From Macrotis lagotis (taxonomy: Eukaryota > Chordata > Mammalia > Peramelemorphia > Peramelidae), in NCBI RefSeq assembly GCF_037893015.1, contig NC_133665.1, positions 19,505,207 through 19,569,206 on the forward strand: a DNA stretch of 64,000 bases, read 5' to 3'. The notes beneath the pieces are model-generated. The model did no database searches, had not been told where the DNA came from, and saw only the letters and a program-made list of their open reading frames with translations. Numbering within the stretch: position 1 is the first letter of the stretch; each line of letters opens with the position of its first letter. Position numbers and translations under genes: made by a program. Below are positions 1-19,564 of the stretch, piece after piece.

Positions 1-945
1 GGGAAAAGAAAAATGAGCAGCTTTTCTGGGCCCTGGAATTGTCACTAACAAGTATTTATCAGTCACTTTCCTGGTGCCAGTCACTGTACTTGTTCATGAA
101 GAAAGAACAATCTTTCCCCTTCCCTTAAAGTCTGGTAGAGAAAGACAGAGCATCAAAGAAGGCTGAAAATTGAGTGGGCAGGTGGAGATAGTTCATTCAG
201 GGTACTTAGGTCAGGGTCATGGTGGTGAGAAAGTCTGGAGAATCAAGAATGCAGCCTGGGGGTGGGGGAGAGACATGACTGACCTGCATCCTCTTTAAAC
301 TGGGAATTCTGGGAGGAATCAATCAGAGGGGACAACTGCAGAGGTGGGGGTTCTAACCAATGTAAGAAGTAGTCCTGGGTGGAGGGAGCTTCCAGGGAGA
401 AAAGGTTTCTGTGGCATAGTTTAAAAAAAATCCTGTGGAGATTTAGGAATACAACCTAGAGAGGAATGAAGACAAGGCTGGCTTGGGTATCCTCCTTCAA
501 ATGATGACTCAAGCTATAGCTTGACTCAATACTCTAAATTCATTGAAATATAAACCAAAAAAAAAATCTAAAAATTAAAAAGAGAATCCCAGATTAGCCT
601 TCACAAATGTAATATCCCCTCACTCATGGTTCTTTTAAGGTTTATCATCTCCTCAAACTCAGCTCCAAACCCCTATTTTCATTGAATCACAGCAGACCAA
701 TCCAGCAATCATGAGTTCAAAACAGAAAACATTTAATGAAAAGAATGCAAGGCAAAAGACAAAGAATGGGATGGAGTGTTCAGCATTCCTACTACTTATC
801 TTTCGAAGACTGCCTCCCCCAATCTCTAGATGAATCTACTCCCCTTTCTTACTCTTACTCTGTCAATTGCAAGCCTACTTTGCATTCACGACATTGAGAA
901 GTGCTTAGGCATACTTAGTTTTAAGGGAGAGTTTTTAGATACAGT

Positions 946-1078
946 TAGTGATACAAGAAGAAGAAAGAGGAAAAGGAGCAAAAGCAGAAGGAGGAGGAGA
1001 AAAGAAGAAGAAAAGGGGAAGAGGAGGAAGGGGAGGGAGAAAGTGAGTAAGAAGAAGAGAAGGAGAAGGAAATGGACA
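946..1078 (+). repeat. GAA/GGA purine tract
   Basis: About 130 nt of nearly pure purine built from GAA, GGA and GAGG units. It produces a spurious Arg/Lys-rich open frame. Such a tract can adopt triplex structure, but no function is implied. Confidence 0.85.
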
Positions 1079-1439
1079 TAAACAAAACATTTTTTAACTA
1101 TACCAGAGAGAGTGCAAAGGATACATATTAAATTTAATATAGTTTAAAAATAAACTACATAGATGAAATTCATTTTTATTTACAATCCTATTTTCCCTTT
1201 GTATATTGAAATGTTTTCATTTATTGATGTTTATTATCAAAAAGAAAATTTATATTAAAAGTAAACTGGGTATACTGAGCTCATGAAGCCTTCTGGAAAA
1301 TGTAATTTAGAAACTTTCCCCAATCAATGAGCATTTTTGGAATGTGATATCTTGGACCATTCCTCTATATGTAAAATGATTACCTATGTCCAAGGTTTAT
1401 TGTAAGGGAAACATTTTAAAAACCTGGGTTCTGTACAAC

Positions 1440-1590
1440 CTTTATCAGATTATTCCCTGCCATGGGGAGTGGGGAGAAAAGGGAGGGTGGTAGAAAAATG
1501 TGGGACTGAAGAGCTTGCAAAAGGATGTTAAAAACTACCTTTGCATGTAATTGGAAGAAATAAAAAACTGAAAACAAAACAAAACAAAAA
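1440..1590 (+). mobile_element. L1 3'UTR fragment
   Basis: Runs from a G-rich stretch through cctttgcatgtaattggaa to an A-rich end, the same 3' end as the L1 at 31530-31670 (ctttacatgttattggaa). Short 5'-truncated marsupial L1 tail. Confidence 0.65.
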
Positions 1591-1789
1591 CTGGTTACTA
1601 AGTCAAAAGGACACTTACCATAGCTCTGTGACCTTGAGTATTTTACTATGACCTTCTTTAAGCCCATTTTTCCTTTGGAGAAAATTGAGGGGAACATGTT
1701 TTATGTATTTTATAAGATTTCTATGAGAACCAAATGAGATCATATACTAATACCTTCCCTGGAGATAGTACTATGTATTTCCTTCACAG

Positions 1790-2180
1790 ATATACTTTCT
1801 ATCTATTTGTATAGAGATAGTTTATATCTATATGTTATCATTTCCAGGATGTGCTGTTTCTTTACAGGAGACTATAAGCCCCTTGAGGTCAAAGACTGTT
1901 AGGTTTTTGTTTCTGTTCCCAGGGTCTAATAGTGTCTTTTTCTTGTTCATTCGTTTCAGTTGTGTGCACATAGCAGAGATACTGGAGTAGTTTGCCAAAT
2001 TCCTTTTCTAGCTCATTTTAGAGATGAGGAAACTGAGGCAAGCAGGATTAAGTCATTTGTACAGGGTCACATAGCTAGTGTCTCAGTCCTGTTTGGAATT
2101 CAGGTCCAGCACTCTATCCATTGGTGCCACATAGCTGCCCAATATTGTCCAGCACTGGATAAATGCTTATTGAATGAATG
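1790..2180 (+). mobile_element. L2 3' end split by a SINE
   Basis: The left part (about 1790-1940) has the L2 signature of a transcript end (ccccttgaggtcaaagactg, ctgttcccagggtc). The right part (2141-2180) continues with gcactggataaatgcttatt, the usual L2 end. The two halves are parted by the SINE at 1943-2140. Confidence 0.65.
1943..2140 (-). mobile_element. MAR1-like SINE (tRNA/core SINE with RTE tail)
   Basis: Reverse-strand copy: tggagtagtttgccaaattc is the RTE-type tail and tagagatgaggaaactgagg the core; it ends near gccacatagctgccc, the tRNA-like head. It sits inside an L2. Confidence 0.7.
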
Positions 2181-2205
2181 ATACAATGAAATGGGAAGGA
2201 TTTTA

Positions 2206-2285
2206 TTATTTTTTCTTTTATTAAAGATATTATTTGAGTTTTACAATTTTTCCCCCAATCTTACTTCCCTCCACCCCACAACGGA
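2206..2285 (-). mobile_element. L1 3' terminal scrap
   Basis: attaaagatattatttgag and gttttacaatttttccccc correspond to the reversed end of the L1 type at 57440-57540 and to 44386-44480. Confidence 0.55.
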
Positions 2286-2389
2286 AGGATTTTATTTTTA
2301 TTAGAATTTGGGGGCTCTAAAATATAGGAGAGGCACTGGACTTGTGATTTCATTGACAGGGAGGTCCCTCTACTAATGCAAGGTGGCAC

Positions 2390-2530
2390 CTTCTCTGTAA
2401 TTTAGACTTCTAAAGCACAGAGAGGTCCAGGGACTTATCTGTGCTAACACAGCTAGTATGTGTTAGAGATAGTACTTGAACCCAGCTCTCTTCCAAGGTT
2501 TAAGACTGGCATTATTCTATACCACTCTGC
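2390..2530 (-). mobile_element. MIR-like SINE remnant
   Basis: agagaggtccagggactta through acttgaacccagctctcttc, the usual reverse MIR core. Old and diverged. Confidence 0.5.
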
Positions 2531-3080
2531 CTGTCTGGCTTTCAAAATGAGTTGCAATTTAAAGGTGCTTAAACTAAAGATTTAGTGACCTGCCATCATT
2601 ATCTCTCCATCTTGCCCCTCTACCCCTAATATCCTTCCTTCTCCTGTCCTCATTCTGCCTAGTACTTTCTTTCTCTTATGAAAAAATCAGCCACTTTAGG
2701 CTGATATCATTTCTCACTGAAGAAAGGAGTGGGGGTCTATTTTCAGAGCAATACAAGGGAGATCTAATGAAAAAGCAGCTAATGAGGAATCTGTAGGGGA
2801 CATTTGCCTCCATCTGGCTTGGCACAACCAAGTACGAGGGTTAGCAAGCACCTGCTAGGATCCCGCCCCCCCACATATATACCTTTCTTTTTTCTAAAAT
2901 AATATCTCAAGTGACTTTGGTACAAACACCTCATCAGTTGGGATTGAAGTGATCAACTCTGGCCTCTGGGACTGAAGGGAGAAATTCTCAAATAGCAAAA
3001 AACACATTGTCATGGTGGATTGGGGGTGGAGGTAGATCTTGACAAAGCTTCAGAGAGGAATAACCCAATTGTATTTTTGA

Positions 3081-12414
<9,334 letters not shown>

Positions 12415-12717
12415 CCCCTGGAGGGCTCCCCTGCGGCCTTGGGGCCACCCCCACCCTCTTCTCTTCACAGCCCCCATTTCACTGGGGCCTAAACAAAACA
12501 AGAAAACTTTAGGCGGCAGAGGGATCCAAGGCAGCCCCGATTCTGCCCCGAGGGCCATGGTGGGTGGGGCCCAGCCGTTCTGTACAGAGTGTAGCAATAG
12601 GGAGCCCCTCACTGTTGCATGGCCCCCCCCACGCGCATGCTGAATCCAGGAGTTGTGTGTAGCAGTTTATCTGATCACTGGGAGAGAGCTGTCTTTTTAA
12701 AAAGAAAAGTGTATATA

Positions 12718-12760
12718 CACATAGATATATATGTAAATATATATACATATATATGTATAT

Positions 12761-12807
<47 letters not shown>
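12718..12807 (+). repeat. (TA)n/TACA microsatellite in BMERB1 3'UTR
   Basis: TATACA/TATG units turning into about 17 pure TA units. Self-complementary, so it could fold into a long hairpin in the BMERB1 mRNA. Confidence 0.9.
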
Positions 12808-12811
<4 letters not shown>

Positions 12812-13573
12812 CCCATTGTGCAAACTGACTGGGAGAGGAGTGTGTTCCCCAAGTGTGTACAATTGTGGTTTTTAACAATTTAGCACTTTATAGGACTAGG
12901 TCCCTTATCTCATCAAAACTACCCCACCTTCTGTTTCCCACCTTGCCCTCATGGTGGGGTTCTGCTAGTGCAAGTGATAGGGATTACAAGAATCCAGCAG
13001 TATTTCCCCTGATCCCTTAGTAACAGGAACCTCACAGTCAGTTCCCAGACCTTGGACTTCTTGGCTCAAGGAAACAAAAGGTCTCCGGTTATCCTCTGAG
13101 CCCTGTTGTGGCCAATCCCCACTCCCATAATATGTGTGTGAGCCTGGGTCAGCCTGTCCCTAGAGCTCAGGTCCTCCTTTTAAAGTTCCCCATGAAGGCC
13201 ATTCTCTGTGGGTACCATGTGACTATGCTTGGCTTCAGTCAGGAACAGTCAAGCCAAGGGGAACAGCTATATAATGGTTCCCTTGGACCAAGAGCTGAGC
13301 AAGAACAGAGGTGATGAGGACCAGAATAAAGGACTGAGAGGGGCCCTCTACATCTGCCAGTGGGTCACCAGAGAAACTGCCATGAATGTGGCTGCCTCAA
13401 GAGTCAGGTCTGATTTCTTGAGGAACAAGAGTGTGCCAATGGATGGGAGAGTCAGCATGACCTAGCATCTGTGTTCCATGGTGCAGGGGCTTCTTTTCAC
13501 CAGTCTGCCAAGTCAACTCATGTAAATCATTTTGTACATTTGCTGTCGCCAGCAGGGTGTGGTTTGTGCAACA

Positions 13574-13616
13574 TCTGTGTGTGTGTATGTATGTATGTAT
13601 GTGTGTGTGTGTGTGG
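13574..13616 (+). repeat. GT/GTAT microsatellite in BMERB1 3'UTR
   Basis: GTGTGTATGTATGTATGTGT pattern about 60 nt before the poly(A) signal. Confidence 0.9.
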
Positions 13617-13672
13617 CCTAAATAGTTATGTGACTCGACTTGCTGATGTGCAATCATTCATCTGGAAAAAAT

Positions 13673-13678
13673 AATAAA
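13673..13678 (+). terminator. BMERB1 poly(A) signal, proximal
   Basis: Canonical AATAAA in an A-rich setting about 1.26 kb after the BMERB1 stop. Cleavage would be expected at about 13690-13705. Confidence 0.7.
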
Positions 13679-13831
13679 AATGTAAACAAATGAACATCTC
13701 TTACTTTTAAAAGGCCTTTCCTACCTGCTGCAACCAGCACCAAGGGGCTTGAAGTCATCCCCTTTTCTGACACCACTTGTGGCGGATGCTTTAGGGCTCA
13801 TCTGAGTTGGTTATGGGTGTGAATTAAAGAC

Positions 13832-13837
13832 AATAAA
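13832..13837 (+). terminator. BMERB1 poly(A) signal, possible distal
   Basis: Second canonical AATAAA, with GT/T-rich sequence downstream (tcaggtggcctaagtttgg). It could give a 3'UTR about 160 nt longer. Which site is used cannot be told from sequence alone. Confidence 0.4.
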
Positions 13838-13859
13838 AATGCCTTTCAGTCAGGTGGCC

Positions 13860-14439
13860 TAAGTTTGGGAAACTCCACCTGGATCAAATAGAGCAGATGG
13901 CTGCTGTTCCCCACACCTCCACCCAGGCTCCAGAGGGCCTAGCTGTTCTCCTTCCCCACAGAGAATGTGGGAGTCAAAATCCCAACACCAAGTCCATTAC
14001 AAAGCAATCACTCACTGATCCAATAAGCAAATGTAGATTGAAGTCTTCATAAAAATGCCACCTCACATATGTCTGACCAGCCCTGATCTAAACCAAACTC
14101 ATACTCCTGCCACCCTTACTGATTTTTTTCTCTAATTCATTTCATACAAAGGAGAGAGAAAAGTAATTATGCAAGCAATGATAATTCTACACGGAACTAA
14201 AAAGTCCTGTTTAGAATGTCATACACTCACATTTTACCCCACAAATACAGAAAACAGCTTGAGCAAAGAGGTTATTCTTTAAAAAAATAATAATGGTTAT
14301 GAATAAGATTCTATGATCCAGAGCAAATCTCTGGTCCCTTCAGCTTAAATTCCATTTTAGATGACACCAAGGAACCCTTTGTGAGAAAGAATGTTCATTA
14401 TTCGTTGGGATGTTATCTTCAAAGGTTAAGAGTATATCT
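13860..14439. other. Intergenic spacer, nothing recognised
   Basis: Single-copy-looking sequence after BMERB1. No gene or repeat could be supported. Confidence 0.5.
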
Positions 14440-14590
14440 GGGGCAGCTAGGTGGTGCAGTGAATAGAGCAACAGCCCTGGAGTCAGTAGTACCTGAGTTC
14501 AAATCCGACCTCAGGCACTTAATAATTACCTAGCTGTGTGGTCTTGGGCAAGCCACTTACCCCATTTGCCTTGCAAAAACCTAAAAAAAT
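14440..14590 (+). mobile_element. SINE1
   Basis: Near-consensus copy ending ttgccttgcaaaaacc. A tatatctg repeat on both sides is a probable short target-site duplication. Confidence 0.9.
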
Positions 14591-14599
14591 ATATATATA

Positions 14600-16950
14600 T
14601 CTGCAAAGAACTCAACTTCTCTTCAGATAACATGCTAAGTGTTGATGATCTGTGTGACACAGTACATTCATCCATCACAACCTAGCCAGGCTGAGCCAGC
14701 CTTTAGTTATCCACAACCTACATTTCTAGTTGAGTGGGGGAGTCAAGTGGGCAGCTGGGAAACATTGGGTTGATAATCTTGAAATGAAGAGAAACACTGG
14801 ACTTTCAGGAATGTGGGGGCATCTGGCAGACTGGAGAGAAGATTGGGAAGCCAAAGTGTTAGACCTAAATAGATAATGAGGCAAACCAAATAGCAGAGCT
14901 CATATTCAAACAATACAAGGGTAACAAGAAGGGTACCCAGATTTTAAAAAAAAACAAGAGAAGGGAAACTGAAGGGAGCTTCAGTCAAAATAAGGAAAAA
15001 ACTTTCTGAGAATGAGTCACTGCTGGGATGAGCTATCTGGCCATAGAGATTAGGTGACTTTCTCATTTCTTTTGATTGGATCTGCCAGTGTTAGTGTCCT
15101 GCCTAATTCAAAACGTTAAGAGTCATAACCTAACTCTTGATATCTCTTTAAATTTTAATTTTTTCCAAATATGTGTTCCCTAAACAAGTTGCATTGGCCA
15201 AACTTGATTCTTGCTCCATTGAAATGTGTCTTATTATGTCCCTTTTCCAAGACATATAAAGATGAAATTAAAGGGAAAAATGGGAGAGGAAAATGAAAGA
15301 ATTGAGAATAGAACTAGGGGAAATAGGATCCTAAGTACTTTCTTGCTGTTTGCCAGGGGACACAGGCCTGTCCAAGAGAATAGGGAAGAGCACAGAAGAT
15401 GATGTCAAGGGCATAGTCCTTGTTGAAAGGGATATGTTATAGTATTCTTTGCCCAATTCTTGGCATATTCTGTATTATATGCTTCATTTGTAATGCATAA
15501 CAGTATGTAAGATCTTGTCAGGTTTATACAAACATAAGGCAACCAAAGCTATCCAGAAAACATCACCAGGTAACTAAGCTCCTCAGAATTGTAAATCTCT
15601 GCCATGGAGGGGGTCTTCACACGTCACCTTTCTATTATTCCCTGTAGTTCAATTGCCCTGACCACCTATATTTGCTACCATATTTTAACTCATTCTAGAA
15701 AATAAGGATCCTAAAAGACCTAACCAACACTACAAAAGAAAATTAAACCAAGAATCCACTCCATTTCTGCTGAGGAATTTGCTAATACTTAGATTCTATT
15801 GCTACACACAACTCTTTCACATTGGTATTGAGTCAGGAAACCCCTCAACCAAACTGTTATCCTGACTGCTCCCCATCACCACCACAGCCTGAAGCAGCTC
15901 ATTTCTTTCTGCTAGTGAATCTCTCAGGATGACAGTCTGATTGAGAGACTTCTTCTAGTTCCAGTGATAATTTTTATTTGATGTTTTTCACTTAAGTGCT
16001 CTTCCCAAATACCCGAGCAAGCTATAAATGATTAGAGGTGACAAATGGTGATATATGCTACAGAGCCTTAGATAAATTTGCTTTTATTAATCAATCACCC
16101 CTCTACCTAGAAGTATGGGGTCCTCTACATCATATCCATTGCAGATCTTTAGGATTCTTCTCCAAGTCTAATTTGCTCTAAGTGGAAGATGGTAGTATCT
16201 GTTTTCTTAGAAAAGAATAATTATAGCAGTCAAAGTGGTAGAGTTCATCTCTGAGAATCAATTTATGATGCTAAGTTCAAGGTTAAACATCATTTGATTT
16301 GGTTTGGTAAGGTGATGGAGCAGAATAATACAACTATGTGCTGTTTTTGGCTAGGGGCAAATTCAAGCCAGCACTCCCAGGACTGGGAGCATGCTTAGGT
16401 TTGTATTTTCCTTGGGTTTATCTTATATCTTATCATATATCTTATATATGAAGCCCCAGAAAGCAAATTGATATCTGGATGGAAGAATTTATCATAGAAG
16501 CAAGAAAGAGAATAGAACAAGTTGAAGTCACAGACTGAAATCCAGAGCTGTTCTATGCTGCTCAACTGAACAAACACTCATGTAAAGTATGTGGTTGGTA
16601 ACCACCTAATATAGATATGGTTTGAATGTGGCACAGATAAATACCATCTGGGATCTAGCCTACCAAGTATCCAAGGAAGAACCCAATTTCCAAACCCTGG
16701 TGTTAACAGATGAACAATTGTTGGTGTTTTTTTTTTAATCTCCACATTTAAGGGTCCAGACCCACATGAGGGGTACACACATGTATAGGAGTTAGACTCA
16801 TTAAAAATGAAACTCAGTTCCTAGAACCAAGTCTGCCAGTCTCCATAAGAAGGAAGTGGTCTTTCCTATGCAAGGAATAGAGAGGAAAATGGAGAGAGAA
16901 TGGAGAATCCTAGAATATGTAAAAAATCAAATACAAAACCATTTGTTTAG
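14600..16950. other. Intergenic spacer, nothing recognised
   Basis: No exon-like, repeat-like or RNA-gene signal that I can support in either strand; moderately AT-rich. Confidence 0.45.
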
Positions 16951-17170
16951 CATTTAAAGTCATTTACAACCTAGTTCCAACCCACCTCTACAGATTTAGT
17001 ATATATTATTCCCTTTCCTGTACTCTATGTATGCAGTCAACAATCCTAATTACTCTTCATAACATCATTCCATCTCTCATCACCTTTGCACTGGCTGTTT
17101 AATCTAAAGTATGATCTTCTCACCTCCACCTCTTGAAATTCCTAGTTTCCTTCAAAACTTAGTTCAAGGG

Positions 17171-17329
17171 GGGCAGCTAGGTGGCATAGTGGATAGAGCA
17201 CTGGCCTTGGAGTCAGGAGTACCTGGGTTCAAATCCGATCTCAAACACTTAATAATTGCCTAGCTATGTGGCCTTGGGCAAGCCACTTAACCCCATTTGC
17301 CTTGCAAAAATCTAAAAAAAAAACAAAAC
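17171..17329 (+). mobile_element. SINE1
   Basis: Near-consensus copy with a perfect 17-bp target-site duplication aaaacttagttcaaggg (17154-17170 and 17330-17346), inside an L2. Confidence 0.95.
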
Positions 17330-17507
17330 AAAACTTAGTTCAAGGGTCAACTTTTTCATGAAGCAAAATTTTCTTGATCTTTTCAACCACTATAGTAAGT
17401 GGAAAATATTTTTCCAAATTGCTTTATATTTATTTTAAGTGTGTGCATAGTGTGTACATACATATTCTACATCTGCTATAAAAGGCAAGCTCCTTGAAGG
17501 CAGGGAC

Positions 17508-17790
17508 TTTTTTTTTTTTAGTAAATAGTATTTTTCCCAATTACATGTAAAAATAATTTTCAATGTTTTTTCTCCTTCCCTCCCATCCCCCTTTCCCTAG
17601 ATACAAAGCAATCTGATATGTTATACATGTGCAATCATGTTAAACATATTTCCACATTAGTCATCTTGTGAAAGAAGAGAAAAGGGAAAAGCCACCAAAA
17701 AAAGAAGAAAGTAGTATGTCTGAATTTGCATTCAGATTCCTTAGTTCTTTCTCTGGATGTGGATGGCATTGTAAAGGTAGACTGCCTTCT
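17508..17790 (-). mobile_element. L1 3'UTR, reverse
   Basis: From a T run through atttttcccaattacatgta and catatttccacattagtcat; same family as 40285-40560. Inserted in the L2. Confidence 0.75.
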
Positions 17791-17911
17791 GTAATCTATA
17801 TTGTTTCTGTATTCTTAGCAACTAGCACAATGCTCAGCTCATAGGATTTGCTTGATAAATGACTGCTTAAAATAAATGATCTATTGATTCATTTCAATAA
17901 ACATTTATTAA

Positions 17912-18068
17912 GGGGCAGCTAAGTAGTGCAGTGGATAGAAAATCAGCCCTGGAGTCAGGAGGACCCGAGTTCAAAACTATTCTCAAACACTTAATACTCA
18001 CTTAGCTGTATGACCTTGGGCAAGTCACTTAACCCCTTTGCCTTGCAAAAAAAACCAAACAAATAAAA
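17912..18068 (+). mobile_element. SINE1
   Basis: Diverged copy (gcagctaagtagtgcagtgg ... ttgccttgc). atttattaag on both sides is a probable target-site duplication; the host is an old repeat (gcacctactttgtgctgag). Confidence 0.85.
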
Positions 18069-18127
18069 CAATCCAACTATTTATTAAGCACCTACTTTGT
18101 GCTGAGTCCTGGAATAGTCAGCCACCA

Positions 18128-18128
<1 letters not shown>

Positions 18129-18164
<36 letters not shown>
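18129..18164 (+). repeat. (AC)n microsatellite
   Basis: About 18 pure AC units. Confidence 0.95.
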
Positions 18165-18168
<4 letters not shown>

Positions 18169-18369
18169 CCCAAACTGCATAATGCTTCTCCTCAAAGAGA
18201 ATAATTACATTCTACCTTCAATTTCCTTGTCTTTGAAATTCTGAATCTAGATTTGGGATTCTCACTCCATAACTCTATAAAAAGCTTTCAGCTATTATTG
18301 CTACATGTGAAGAAAAATAGAAGACCTAAATACTCACCATTATTCCTGAATATGCTAAACATTAGACCT

Positions 18370-18600
18370 AGAAGCTGGGTGGCAGAGTGAGCAGAGTGCC
18401 AGGTCTAGAGTCAGAAAAACGAGTTCAATCCAGTCTCAGATACTGCATGACCCAGGGCAAATTGCTGTTTGCCTCAGTTTCCTCATCTCTAAAATGAACT
18501 GGAGAAGGAAATGGCAAACCATTCCAGTATCTGCCAAGAAAATCCCAAATGAGGTCACAAAAAGTCAGACATGACTGAATAACATCAAAAGGTGGAGATC
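18370..18600 (+). mobile_element. MAR1-like SINE
   Basis: tRNA-like head (gtggcagagtgagcagagtg), MIR core (tttcctcatctctaaaatga) and RTE/BovB-type tail (tgaactggagaaggaaatgg ... gtcagacatgactgaataac). Complete but old. Confidence 0.75.
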
Positions 18601-18904
18601 TGATTACCAGATGCTTCCTTACCATTTCCTTACTATTTTATAATTAATTCTGACAATAGCAAAGGGCATTGAAAGAAAATATAAATGAACCCATCTTACC
18701 TATAGAGTTGTTCTTGTGAATGGTGAGCTGTACAGAAACTACTTTAAAAGAAACTTTTTGCCTGCTTCTCCCCCCACCCCCCCCCACCCCAGTTCTTCTT
18801 GGAAGATTTTGTTTTTCCAGTCTCTATTTTCTCCTCCCTGAGTTGGTTGTAACACGACATTGCAGAATCAAAAAGTCAAGAGAGAGAGAAGTTGAGAACT
18901 GAAC

Positions 18905-19050
18905 ACTGCTTCAGACACTTGGTAGCTGGGTTAACCCTAGGCTCAATCTCTCTAAATTTCAAGTTTCTCATCTAGAAAATAGTAATAACTATTGTACCTA
19001 CCTCACAAGGTTGTTGAGGTCCAAACAAGATGTTTGTAAGGTGCTTTGAA
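18905..19050 (+). mobile_element. MIR remnant
   Basis: cagacacttggtagctgggt, tctcatctagaaaatagtaa, ctacctcacaaggttgttga. Confidence 0.55.
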
Positions 19051-19061
19051 AATCTATTAGA

Positions 19062-19204
19062 AGGGGTGGCACAGTGGATAGAGCACCAGCCCTGGAGTCA
19101 GGAGTACTTGAGTTCAAATCCACCTCAGACACTTAATGATTACTTAGCTGTGTGGCCTTGGGCAAGCCACTTAACCCCATTGCCTTGCAAAAAAAAAATA
19201 AAAA
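19062..19204 (+). mobile_element. SINE1 (left of a pair)
   Basis: Lacks the first few bases of the head (starts aggggtggcacagtgg), ends ccattgccttgc plus A tail. Flanked by ctattagaa at 19054 and 19205. Confidence 0.9.
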
Positions 19205-19213
19205 CTATTAGAA

Positions 19214-19365
19214 GGGGCAGCCTCTAGAGGGAGTATAGTGGATAGAGCACTGACCCTGGAATAAGGAGTTCCTGAGTTTAAATCTGCCCTCAAACACTTA
19301 ATAATTACCTAGCTGTGTGACCTTGGGCAAGTCATTTAATCCCCATTGCCTTGCCAAAAAAAAAC
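19214..19365 (+). mobile_element. SINE1 (right of a pair)
   Basis: Altered head (ggggcagcctctagagggag), then normal body to ccattgccttgcc plus A tail. Flanked by ctattagaa at 19205 and ctattagag at 19366. Confidence 0.9.
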
Positions 19366-19399
19366 CTATTAGAGAGCTATGATGATACCATTATCAAAT

Positions 19400-19560
19400 A
19401 CACAGTCAGAGGCTGTGTGGTGGAATACAATTATACTGACTCTGCAGACAGATGAACTGGGCTCCTGACACTGGCTCTGATATTATGTGATCTTGGGCAT
19501 TTCCTGTCATTATTCTGGGTCTTAACTTCCTCATCTACAAAATGAGCATAAGAATACCTG
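19400..19560 (+). mobile_element. MIR remnant
   Basis: ggctgtgtggtggaatacaa, aactgggctcctgacactgg, ttcctcatctacaaaatgag. Confidence 0.55.
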
Positions 19561-19564
19561 TAGG

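Larger units (their letters stand above)
12415..13695 (+). other. BMERB1: BMERB1 3'UTR
   Basis: This sequence follows the stop and reaches the AATAAA at 13673-13678. It is moderately GC-rich at first, then holds a long (TA)n block (12718-12807) and a GT/GTAT block (13574-13616). The last 150 nt (acatttgctgtcgcc, ctcgacttgctgatgtgc) look conserved by memory of mammalian BMERB1. Open frames on both strands here are chance. A longer form ending after a second AATAAA at 13832-13837 is possible. Confidence 0.75.
16960..17870 (+). mobile_element. L2 copy, split by SINE1 and by an L1 3'UTR
   Basis: Pieces: 16960-17170 (tagcatttaaagtcatttac, catctctcatcacctttgca), 17346-17505 (ggcaagctccttgaaggcag) and about 17800-17870 (ctagcacaatgctcagctca). 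This is the standard L2 order with two younger insertions. Confidence 0.65.

Noticed and set aside
830-1081. Arg/Lys-rich 83-codon frame
   Set aside because: It is the translation of a GAA/GGA purine tract.
18129-18164. AC repeat and other short tandem repeats as CRISPR-like arrays
   Set aside because: No spaced, unique-spacer structure; they are ordinary microsatellites of a vertebrate genome.
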